From an uncultured Bacteroides sp. (GTDB taxonomy: Bacteria; Bacteroidota; Bacteroidia; Bacteroidales; Bacteroidaceae): 8,574 nucleotides of DNA. The notes below the pieces were generated by a model that was not told the DNA's origin, did no database searches, and saw nothing but the letters and a program-made list of their open reading frames with translations. The translations under genes were made by a program, and so were the position numbers. Of this stretch, positions 1-5,824 are shown in pieces; the first letter of the stretch is position 1; every line of letters starts with the position of its first letter. The stretch lies in contig NZ_CAJTSC010000047.1 of NCBI RefSeq assembly GCF_910578895.1, forward strand, positions 14,708 to 23,281. The letters run 5' to 3'.

Positions 1-1701
1 ATTTGAATGTAATGAATCTTCATATAGCGATCTTAATTCATCAACCCCCTTGTTTAACATCATCATTATGTCATGGCTGGCAGTTTCTACAGAAATGCCA
101 ACAGCTGCTAATGATTCAGTTCGTTCAACTCTGCAACTTAAATATTTATTCTCTGATTTATAAGCATTCTCTAATTGAGTTAATAGAGCTAACGCATACT
201 TGTCGTCCTTAAGTTGATTGCGAAGATTGGATATTTCTTTACTTACCGCATCTTTACGTATCTTATCAAGTTGTGACTTCTTTTCTTTATCTGCTAAATA
301 AGCAGCATAAGCCCCATTACGTATGTATGATAGAAAACTTTGTATTATACAAATAAAATCAGTAGTATAATTCCCTTCTTCGATAAGTCCTTCTCTATTT
401 GTTTTATCTTTCAGATGAGGATTACCAAATTTAGTTATCTTAATCCTTCCTACTATTTGGTCATTACTTAAAAAATCTCCGGCTCTGACTGTACCACGAC
501 GTACCTCTATTTGCAGCCAGTCGTCATCTGGATCACCATAGGGAAGAACACGGATATTATCGCGGAGTAAGTAAATTCTATGCTCTTTAATAATAGACTT
601 TGCTTCCTTAGGTAAGTAATACTTAGATGACTCATCCTTTGAATTTAAATCAAAAACATAAAAATCAAACTCAAAGTCACCGAAATCAGTAACTTCGCGA
701 AATGCCTTAGTCACCTTATTTTGGAAATGATTTCTAAAAACGCTCATACCTCTAAGTCCATCTTCTTTTATACTTACAGACTTAGTGTGCCCATTTTGTT
801 TATATGTGAACAATCCTAAATTCGAGGAATAATGTCCATTTGTTATTTGTAATACGCTTTGAGTCTCAATCAAATTACGCAATGTAATATCATTAGACTT
901 TTCTTCTTGAATCCAAGGATGATTATTTAGATATAATCCAATTGTAAAATTATTCTGTTTCTCATTCGGGCTGATAACTTCATTAAACAAATCTCCAAAC
1001 CTTAAAAAACTATCTTTGATTGGTTTAAGTTTTGCTAAAGACCACGAACCAGATAGATTTGATATCTCAATACGAGTCCCATGGCTATTCTCGCATTTAT
1101 CGAATTTTAAATTATTTATAGTAACATCATGCTCCACAAATACATTAGGAGATTTTTCCTCTAATTTAAAATTTAATTCGTCTAGATAGAGTCCTTCATT
1201 ACCTTCTTTAGCTCCGTCTATAAAATCACTATCATACGAGCTTAAATCAAAACACAAAGTATATTCTTTACTGCTTTCGGATTCCTCTTTTGGATTTAAA
1301 AGCCAGTTTGCAGGTCTAGTTGTTAAATTTACGGTCTTACCTAGTTTTAGCATAGCGTATCTACCAATCCCTTTCTCTCCTTGAATAATACGATTATATT
1401 TAGGAGTTCTCCGTTCAGAACCATCTTTAGAAAATTTATTAGGTGTAGCCGGACTCATCCAAGATTTTTCAATCCTCTCAGATGTCATGCCACATCCATT
1501 ATCTTCAATAATAATTCGAGATTCTGAAGTAATATTTAAGGACTCTGTAAATCCCTCAAAAGAAACCTTAACCCAATCTGCATCTGCATCATAGGCATTT
1601 TTTATCAATTCAATAACTGCTATCTGCTCGTTCTTAATTAGTTGATCGCCCAACATGGTTAGCAATCGAGCAAATGGTCTGATTGTTATATTCTTAGCCA
1701 T
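1..1701 (-). CDS. GHKL (HSP90/MutL-like) ATPase with histidine-kinase-like H-box, 3' end outside window
   Basis: Translating the complementary strand from ATG at 1701 gives 567 codons without a stop, continuing past position 1. The N-terminus is a GHKL ATPase: N-box with E31 and N35 (IELIKNAYDADAD), a DNGCGM nucleotide-binding motif at 67-72, and a glycine-rich lid GEKGIGRYA at 108-116. This order and the GEKGIGR lid resemble HSP90/MutL/MORC-type ATPases (HATPase_c_3) more than ordinary sensor kinases. No membrane segment or signal peptide is seen, so it should be cytoplasmic. A charged, probably helical stretch (about 490-525) leads to ESLAAVGISVETASHD at 529-544, which resembles the phosphoacceptor region of histidine kinases, with H543 as candidate. 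A kinase catalytic domain could follow outside the window. The start lies one base after the methyltransferase stop, so translation is probably coupled. I infer a DNA-associated or signalling ATPase in a restriction/defence-type operon; its substrate is unknown. Confidence 0.85.
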   Translation of the reverse strand, partial: MAKNITIRPFARLLTMLGDQLIKNEQIAVIELIKNAYDADADWVKVSFEGFTESLNITSESRIIIEDNGCGMTSERIEKSWMSPATPNKFSKDGSERRTPKYNRIIQGEKGIGRYAMLKLGKTVNLTTRPANWLLNPKEESESSKEYTLCFDLSSYDSDFIDGAKEGNEGLYLDELNFKLEEKSPNVFVEHDVTINNLKFDKCENSHGTRIEISNLSGSWSLAKLKPIKDSFLRFGDLFNEVISPNEKQNNFTIGLYLNNHPWIQEEKSNDITLRNLIETQSVLQITNGHYSSNLGLFTYKQNGHTKSVSIKEDGLRGMSVFRNHFQNKVTKAFREVTDFGDFEFDFYVFDLNSKDESSKYYLPKEAKSIIKEHRIYLLRDNIRVLPYGDPDDDWLQIEVRRGTVRAGDFLSNDQIVGRIKITKFGNPHLKDKTNREGLIEEGNYTTDFICIIQSFLSYIRNGAYAAYLADKEKKSQLDKIRKDAVSKEISNLRNQLKDDKYALALLTQLENAYKSENKYLSCRVERTESLAAVGISVETASHDIMMMLNKGVDELRSLYEDSLHSN

Positions 1702-1702
1702 A

Positions 1703-2977
1703 CTAATTACATTTTCTTGCAAAAATGACAAACTCCTCTGAATAAACTTTCCTACAACAGCCTTTGGCACAGGCAAATTTTCCATTAGTATCTCGATATG
1801 GGGTAAGTATTTTATTAGAAATTTTACGCCTATCTACTTCTACATTGCCGAATCCTTCTGCCAACAAACATTCTGTCAAATGTTTCGCATTATCAATTTT
1901 TACTCCTTTATATTCTGTATTACCTATAACAAACAGGCAGGCACCTATAGAATTCAACATTTCTGCAACTTTATGTACAGTTGACTGCATGTCAATATAA
2001 TATTGTGCAATAGAACGAGCTTTCCTTTTGTCTATTGGATACATCTTGAATACTATGTCTTGACCTGTGTTGTTTAGTTTTTTCAAGTTTTGATTGAATT
2101 CTTGTGAATGATATAAACTTCCTATTGTACCTTCACGAAGTGATCTGAAATCATCGGTATATTCAAGCCAAAGTGTTGATAATTGATGTAAGTCAGCATA
2201 TTCATATGAGGTTACATATGGGGGACTGGTTACAATCAAGTCTGCAAATGGTTTATCAATATTGATATCCAAAATATTAGTTCTTATAATATCTGCCTCT
2301 CCATATTCTTCATTTGTATTTTCCCTATTTGCTTTTCTCATCATATTTACTTGGTACATATATGAAGAAAGCACATCCTTAGGTTGCTTCTTAGGATCAA
2401 TTTGCGGCTTAATTGATTTTGTAAGCCATCGTGAACAAGATTTTAGTATATTAGAGAAAGCACACAGAAAAAAATTGCGGTATAATCCGCCATTTGTAAC
2501 CTGATATATTGCAGACCTAAGTTTTAAAAGGTCATCAATGTGCGCTTCATCAAACCAGTAGCGTATACGCTCATTAGAATAGACACGGTTACTTTTATCT
2601 ACACTACTCGTTTTGTACACAGTAATTATCTGGTCAAAAATATCTTCTAATTGTTTATCTTGGTATACATTGCTTTTAGTTTCTGCAATCAATGTTGCTA
2701 CAGGATTTATATCACATCCCCAAAAATGTTTACCACTCCTTACTGTTTCAAATGCCACCGTACCACAACCACAGAAAATATCTGCTACTGTTTTGACTGA
2801 TATATTGTATTCTTCAGCTTTATGGATTGCTTTTGTTGTTATAAATGCCGGAAATTTAGCTGGGTATGCATGTATACTATGCATACGCCTTTCCCGTTCT
2901 GCTGGCATATTCCATTCCTCTTTGATACTAATTGTATCAAAGTCAAGAGAGCGATAATTCTCAAGTGTTACATTCAT
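1703..2977 (-). CDS. Amino (N6-adenine/N4-cytosine) DNA methyltransferase
   Basis: The 424-residue product should transfer a methyl group from S-adenosylmethionine to an exocyclic amino group of DNA. Counting from the chosen start, it shows HAYPAKFP at 36-43 (typical of TSPPY methyltransferases), the SAM-binding motif FCGCGT at 68-73 followed by an acidic GCDINP strand, the catalytic motif TSPPY at 250-254, a late strand GACLFVIGN at 345-353, and a C-terminal strand EEFVIFAR. The long stretch between the SAM and catalytic motifs (about 75-245) could hold target recognition. Recognition sequence, and N6 versus N4 chemistry, cannot be read from sequence. The open frame extends upstream to a TTG at 3049, but that codon overlaps the -33 box of a perfect promoter, so ATG at 2977 is preferred. 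Low G+C matches the downstream ATPase gene and differs from genes to the right. The enzyme family is clear; a restriction or defence role is inferred from the partner. Confidence 0.93.
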   Translation of the reverse strand: MNVTLENYRSLDFDTISIKEEWNMPAERERRMHSIHAYPAKFPAFITTKAIHKAEEYNISVKTVADIFCGCGTVAFETVRSGKHFWGCDINPVATLIAETKSNVYQDKQLEDIFDQIITVYKTSSVDKSNRVYSNERIRYWFDEAHIDDLLKLRSAIYQVTNGGLYRNFFLCAFSNILKSCSRWLTKSIKPQIDPKKQPKDVLSSYMYQVNMMRKANRENTNEEYGEADIIRTNILDINIDKPFADLIVTSPPYVTSYEYADLHQLSTLWLEYTDDFRSLREGTIGSLYHSQEFNQNLKKLNNTGQDIVFKMYPIDKRKARSIAQYYIDMQSTVHKVAEMLNSIGACLFVIGNTEYKGVKIDNAKHLTECLLAEGFGNVEVDRRKISNKILTPYRDTNGKFACAKGCCRKVYSEEFVIFARKCN

Positions 2978-3018
2978 TCTTACTTTTGCTATTATATACA
3001 ATATATCTAATATAACAA

Positions 3019-3050
3019 CAAAAGTACAAAATAATTTCTGATTAACCAAA
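3019..3050 (-). promoter_or_regulatory. Bacteroidetes-type promoter of the methyltransferase-ATPase operon
   Basis: Read on the minus strand, TTTG (3050-3047) is separated by 20 bp from TACTTTTG (3026-3019), an exact match to the primary sigma-factor consensus of Bacteroides (TTTG, 19-21 bp, TAnnTTTG). Transcription should begin near 3012, leaving about 35 nt before the ATG at 2977. This rules out the upstream TTG start. I see no clear operator around it. Confidence 0.8.
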
Positions 3051-3292
3051 TCTATTGGATATTTATTGAATAGCGTTTAAATAGGTATTTGTTATTAAGG
3101 GATACGAAGAACACTACAAGAAGATGGTGAAAATTTAAGTTCATTAATATGTCTGTTTCAGTCTTAATAGAGTGTATAGGAACTATAAATAAACATACTT
3201 AATTAGCACATTACAAAATCCATCAATCATAAAAACTGTTACCATACACACTTTTTTCGATTAGTAACAGCATATTACTCAAAAAATAGTAT
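3051..3292. other. A+T-rich intergenic stretch without recognisable features
   Basis: I see no credible gene, tRNA or strong hairpin here; all frames are frequently interrupted. It separates the leftward methyltransferase operon from the rightward candidate transcript and is a plausible junction of an acquired segment, although I found no attachment site or target duplication. Confidence 0.5.
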
Positions 3293-3300
3293 TAACTTTG
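3293..3300 (+). promoter_or_regulatory. Candidate -7 promoter element for the short rightward transcript
   Basis: TAACTTTG matches the Bacteroides -7 consensus TAnnTTTG. No TTTG sits 19-21 bp upstream (the bases there read around AGCA), so the -33 half is missing or degenerate. Transcription would begin near 3307. Confidence 0.5.
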
Positions 3301-3316
3301 CATCAAACAAAAGCCA

Positions 3317-3370
3317 ATGAGTGGTGCGCAAAACGCGGAAAGTATCACACTGCGAAATCGGTGGAGATGA
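3317..3370 (+). CDS. Possible 17-residue leader peptide
   Basis: ATG at 3317 opens a 17-codon frame, MSGAQNAESITLRNRWR, closed by TGA at 3368-3370. It lies near the 5' end of the predicted short transcript and about 80 nt before the terminator hairpin. It contains no run of one amino acid of the kind seen in classical amino-acid attenuators, though it is arginine-rich at the end. It may be only a chance frame within a non-coding RNA. Confidence 0.2.
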   Translation: MSGAQNAESITLRNRWR

Positions 3371-3450
3371 TTTGAAAAATTTAAAATAATAACTGAATAT
3401 CAGAGATTTATAAGATATTAGTGAACCCCAGGCGGATCACCAAAGAATTC

Positions 3451-3484
3451 AGAGAGTTACCCCAAAAGGTAGCTCTCTTTTTTT
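3451..3484 (+). terminator. Rho-independent terminator
   Basis: AGAGAGTTACC (3451-3461) pairs with GGTAGCTCTCT (3468-3478) through an 11-bp stem with one T-G pair and a 6-nt CCAAAA loop. A run of seven T follows directly (3478-3484). It would end the transcript starting near 3307 or act as an attenuator before the ORF at 3540. Confidence 0.8.
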
Positions 3485-3539
3485 ATGCCTGAATTACGCT
3501 GGTTTACATGGTTCAGTTAAACCGAGAGTTAAACCAAGA

Positions 3540-3686
3540 ATGGAAGCAATAGTTAATGCAACCTGTTACAAATCAAAGGTTTTAAAGAAAACAGAGGACG
3601 GAGAAGTCATAACACCAGCCGAAGGTGCTGAATACCGCTATGTGAAACTGCTTAACGGGGAAGTTTTGAGCGTGCGTGTCTATTAA
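3540..3686 (+). CDS. Unrecognised 48-residue protein
   Basis: ATG at 3540 opens a frame of 48 codons ending in TAA at 3684-3686. The product begins MEAIVNATCYKSKVL and ends LLNGEVLSVRVY. It looks like a small beta-rich fold, with alternating hydrophobic strands around a TEDGEVITPAEGAEY loop and no membrane segment or signal peptide. The start CYKSKVL faintly recalls the first strand of the arm-binding domain in Bacteroidetes tyrosine recombinases, but nothing after it fits, so I do not assign that function. It sits between two terminators, 55 bp after the first, and ends only 5 bp before the hairpin that terminates the convergent Rpn gene. No consensus promoter lies between 3485 and 3540, so expression may depend on read-through of the upstream terminator. 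A direct repeat AGTTAAACC (3515-3523 and 3527-3535) lies just before the start. Confidence 0.5.
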   Translation: MEAIVNATCYKSKVLKKTEDGEVITPAEGAEYRYVKLLNGEVLSVRVY

Positions 3687-3690
3687 TAGC

Positions 3691-3725
3691 AAAAAGGGAA
3701 TATACCGCAAACCGTATATTCCCTT
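3691..3725 (-). terminator. Intrinsic terminator of the Rpn-family gene, possibly bidirectional
   Basis: AAGGGAATATAC (3694-3705) is a perfect 12-bp inverted repeat of GTATATTCCCTT (3714-3725) around an 8-nt loop. On the minus strand the hairpin is followed by five T (3695-3691). It lies 26 bp after the stop of the leftward gene at 3752 and 7 bp after the rightward ORF ending at 3686, so it can serve both directions, although the plus-strand T-run is weak. Confidence 0.8.
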
Positions 3726-3751
3726 AATCAATGTCATATTGAAAATTCAAA

Positions 3752-4678
3752 CTATATCTTTTCTATTTCTTCTTTAGTCAATCCGGTCGCTCCAATTATC
3801 AATTCTATGGAAGTCCCGGAGGATTTTAAATAACGGGCCACTTCTATCGCCTTTTTTCTTTCTCCTTTATTTAATCCTTCTTCAAGTCCTTCAGCTCTGC
3901 CTTCCGCCTTACCTTCCGCTCTGCCTTCCGCCCTGCCCTCTTCACGTTCCGTATTGATGTTGTCGCGGAGAATCACAATATTGTCCAGGTGGCGGTAATA
4001 GGCGGAAAGTTCATCCTTCGTCATGCTGTCCAGTTTCAACCGCTCACGGGCCTCTTCAAGACCGGGAGCTGTGGCGGTAGAAGGTATCTCGCCCGTATTC
4101 AGGTAGTAAATCCATTCTTCCAAGGGAGTTTTTGCCACCCGGTTGAAGTCGTTCACTTTCAGGATGTAGTATTCGGGATACAGCCGGCTGACCGCATCCA
4201 CCTTGAATGTCTGTTTCTGGAACGGGGTAAGCTCAAGGAGGTCGTTGGTGTGGATGCCACGGAACTCGGTCTTTCCGTGATAAACGAAATCGCCCCCGTG
4301 ACCCAGCGAGAAATACACGATGTTGACACTGTAGACCTTACGGACCTTGTCGTAGCTATCACCTCGGTTGATATATTCGGTGACCAGCTTGGAAGTGCCG
4401 AACAGCATACGCTGGAAGTAGGCATATTCGTTGTTGTTCTGCACCTCTATCAGCACAAGTTCGCCTTGGGAGTTCTCGGCAAGCATATCCACGCGGTTGT
4501 ACTTGTCGTACTCGTACTCCTGGTTGCTCTCGCTCTCAAGAAGGCGCCGGATGATGATTCGCTCGCCCAGCAAGGTGGTGAGCAAACCCTCGAGGACACT
4601 GAAGTTGGCTTTGTTCCGCAGCAGGCGCTTCATAGCCCAGTCGAAACGGATTACAAGGTTCTTGTTATCGCTGTTCAT
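3752..4678 (-). CDS. Rpn-family PD-(D/E)XK nuclease (PDDEXK_2, 'recombination-promoting nuclease/putative transposase')
   Basis: The 308-residue product matches the Rpn/PDDEXK_2 family: an early FDWAMKRLLRN segment, E30 in a helix, then the nuclease core with D64 (NRVDML), E78 and Q80 (LIEVQ), and FQRMLFGTSKLVTEYI. E. coli Rpn proteins are known as DNA endonucleases that promote RecA-independent recombination. The catalytic residues appear intact, so the protein may be active. The C-terminus (about 243-275) is a glutamate/glycine tail of EGRAEG units, common in this family, followed by a short helical end TGLTKEEIEKI. The length is typical of Bacteroides members and no frameshift is seen. ATG at 4678 sits about 18 nt after the predicted transcription start of a perfect promoter. 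It is a single-gene unit, convergent with the ORF at 3540. Despite the 'transposase' label there are no insertion-sequence ends directly at this gene. Confidence 0.9.
   Translation of the reverse strand: MNSDNKNLVIRFDWAMKRLLRNKANFSVLEGLLTTLLGERIIIRRLLESESNQEYEYDKYNRVDMLAENSQGELVLIEVQNNNEYAYFQRMLFGTSKLVTEYINRGDSYDKVRKVYSVNIVYFSLGHGGDFVYHGKTEFRGIHTNDLLELTPFQKQTFKVDAVSRLYPEYYILKVNDFNRVAKTPLEEWIYYLNTGEIPSTATAPGLEEARERLKLDSMTKDELSAYYRHLDNIVILRDNINTEREEGRAEGRAEGKAEGRAEGLEEGLNKGERKKAIEVARYLKSSGTSIELIIGATGLTKEEIEKI
3894..3941. repeat. Four 12-bp tandem units within the Rpn gene
   Basis: Units GCTCTGCCTTCC, GCCTTACCTTCC, GCTCTGCCTTCC and GCCCTGCCCTCT lie head to tail. On the coding strand they encode the EGRAEG/EGKAEG tail at about residues 246-262. 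Because the unit is a multiple of three, slippage would change the tail length without breaking the frame. Confidence 0.85.
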
Positions 4679-4702
4679 AACGGTCTAATGCATCGGTTGA
4701 TA

Positions 4703-4734
4703 CAAAGGTAAACAAAAACCTCAAGATTGCCAAA
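4703..4734 (-). promoter_or_regulatory. Bacteroidetes-type promoter of the Rpn-family gene
   Basis: On the minus strand TTTG (4734-4731) stands 20 bp before TACCTTTG (4710-4703), an exact consensus match. The predicted transcription start is near 4696, giving a very short leader before the ATG at 4678. Confidence 0.8.
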
Positions 4735-4758
4735 ATAAAATGATATCACCCCACGTTT

Positions 4759-4912
4759 TTTTTCATTTACAGGAGTTATCGGGAATTAAAGGAAGTCATC
4801 AGCCGACAAACCGGCACGGGAGTTAGAAGCTGATAATATCGCTATACATCAACAGAGCTGTCGGCTTCCAACGACTCCTAAGCCCGAAGAACGATAATTC
4901 CTAAATGAAAAA
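4759..4912. repeat. Imperfect long inverted repeat, MITE-like or folded RNA
   Basis: The outer 11 bp, TTTTTCATTTA (4759-4769), are perfectly inverted at 4902-4912. After a CA bulge the pairing continues as GGAGTTATCG (4772-4781) with CGATAATTCC (4892-4901), with one G-T pair. A second arm, AGCCGACA (4801-4808), pairs perfectly with TGTCGGCT (4859-4866). Together these fold almost the whole 154 bp back on itself. There is no reading frame, no run of T after the fold to suggest a terminator, and no obvious target duplication in the flanks. It could be a small non-autonomous element, a structured RNA, or an ancient hairpin remnant. Confidence 0.6.
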
Positions 4913-5255
4913 GCCGTACCTATTTTTGCCAAGGACAATATAAAAAACATGCAAACATGCAGAAAATGCAGTGCACAGTTTTCCTCACACACACGCAACG
5001 CGTACATTAATATAAAAAAGAAAAACGATTATCCGTATAACTCCCCAATTAGCATAGTAGCCCACTATTCACTAAATATGTTCAGTGAAATTCCGTTTTA
5101 TAGATTATCTTTGTGTATCAATTATTTGCAAATATTTTCATCTGGTTTGAATACTCACAAAATTTCACTGTTTTAGAAAATATTGGTACTATTTGATACC
5201 ATATTTCAGGATATATTTTGTACCTTTACACCACAGTAACCAAGATATATCGCAT
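4913..5255. other. A+T-rich intergenic region, nothing convincing
   Basis: Reading frames here have implausible composition and no family resemblance. A short inverted repeat TGGTA...TACCA (5184-5188 and 5197-5201, 8-nt spacer) lies upstream of the broken gene at 5256. Near it, TACCTTTA (5221-5228) is one base from a consensus -7 box but has no TTTG at the right distance. Confidence 0.4.
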
Positions 5256-5632
5256 ATGGATTTCATCTTCATCAAATCTGCCCCGACAAAGCGATAAACG
5301 CCATAAGGCTGTTACGGAGCAAAGTTCCCGATAGCTGGCACAAGAACCCTTACGCGTGGACAAGAATCGGTTGTACGCTCGTATTCTTTGCCCTGTTTAC
5401 CATCAGTTGGGTACAATGGCATAAGTACCGGGAAGAAAACAGACGGTTGAGAACGGTTGCAGCCAAACACGAAGTGACTACGGTCATGCTCAATGAACTA
5501 CACCCGGAACTGGCTGTAACCATTGGGGCTTACGAGAGACTGGTGGAAACGGTTGGCGCAGATTCGACTTTGACCATATTCAGTGAACAGGTCAAAGCCG
5601 TTAGAAAGGAATCCAAAAATCAAAGCAAATAA
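5256..5632 (+). pseudogene. Small single-span membrane protein, frameshifted near the start
   Basis: The frame ending in TAA at 5630-5632 is open from 5240 but has no ATG, GTG or TTG start before its conserved-looking body. An ATG at 5256 lies in another frame and reads MDFIFIK before stopping at 5297. Adding one A to the AAA at 5274-5276 would join them into about 125 residues (MDFIFIKICPDKAINAIRLL and onward). The restored protein has a charged N-terminus, one transmembrane helix (IGCTLVFFALFTISWVQW), a basic/acidic linker, and a soluble C-terminal part with LHPELAVTIGAYERLVETVG. I do not recognise the family. A sequencing error or a programmed shift are alternatives, as is translation of a short C-terminal fragment from TTG at 5447, which would lack the helix. 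It is 192 bp upstream of the receptor gene and in the same direction. Confidence 0.55.
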
Positions 5633-5709
5633 ATCAAGAAAGAGCATATCCTATAGTGTATACATTGGTTTATGTGTATATACTTGCAATTTGTTAATAC
5701 CGCTTTTAG

Positions 5710-5764
5710 TTACCCTATTGGGTAATTTTCTGTGAGGAAATATCAAAACTACCCTATTGGGTAG
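5710..5764. promoter_or_regulatory. Twin palindromic operators upstream of the receptor gene
   Basis: TTACCCTATTGGGTAA (5710-5725) and CTACCCTATTGGGTAG (5749-5764) share an identical 14-bp core TACCCTATTGGGTA with 5-bp arms and a TATT centre, in the same orientation. Centres are 39 bp apart, near four helical turns. The second copy ends about 22 bp before the likely -7 element. This arrangement suits cooperative binding of a dimeric regulator, probably an activator because the promoter lacks a good -33. The regulator is not in the window. Confidence 0.65.
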
Positions 5765-5786
5765 CTGATAAAAAAATATCTTTCAG

Positions 5787-5794
5787 GAACTTTG
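5787..5794 (+). promoter_or_regulatory. Degenerate -7 element of the receptor gene
   Basis: GAACTTTG matches TAnnTTTG at all but the first base. No TTTG lies 19-21 bp upstream; that place is taken by the end of the second palindrome. Transcription would start near 5801, about 24 nt before the ATG at 5825. Confidence 0.45.
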
Positions 5795-5824
5795 TGCCGG
5801 AAATATTTAAAATCATAGGCAATA

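Larger units (their letters stand above)
3307..3484 (+). ncRNA. Candidate small RNA or attenuator leader
   Basis: A consensus -7 element at 3293-3300 and a strong intrinsic terminator at 3451-3484 bracket about 178 nt with no long reading frame. Inside lies one 17-codon ORF (3317-3370). The transcript could be a free-standing small RNA. Alternatively it could be the leader of the 48-residue ORF at 3540, with the hairpin acting as a conditional terminator. I do not recognise an Rfam family, and boundaries are inferred from the promoter and terminator only. Confidence 0.4.

Noticed and set aside
3..212. Rightward 69-residue reading frame
   Set aside because: It lies antisense to a frame of the GHKL ATPase that is open over 567 codons and carries conserved motifs; the rightward product has no sensible features.
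3989..4711. Rightward 240-residue reading frame over the Rpn gene
   Set aside because: Shadow of the high-G+C Rpn gene. The minus strand has nuclease motifs and a perfect promoter; the plus-strand product has neither.
3752..4912. Complete insertion sequence comprising the Rpn 'transposase' and the inverted repeat at 4759-4912
   Set aside because: The inverted repeat is self-contained on one side of the gene; no matching end is seen near 3690-3751 and no target duplication is apparent.
4949..5176. 75-residue reading frame in the intergenic region
   Set aside because: Composition follows the A+T-rich DNA, no family resemblance, no promoter or ribosome-binding context, and the frame is rich in chance Asn, Ser and Tyr.
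5710..5764. Two palindromes as intrinsic terminators for the gene ending at 5632
   Set aside because: Arms are only 5-6 bp and no T-run follows either copy; exact duplication with regular spacing fits operator sites better.
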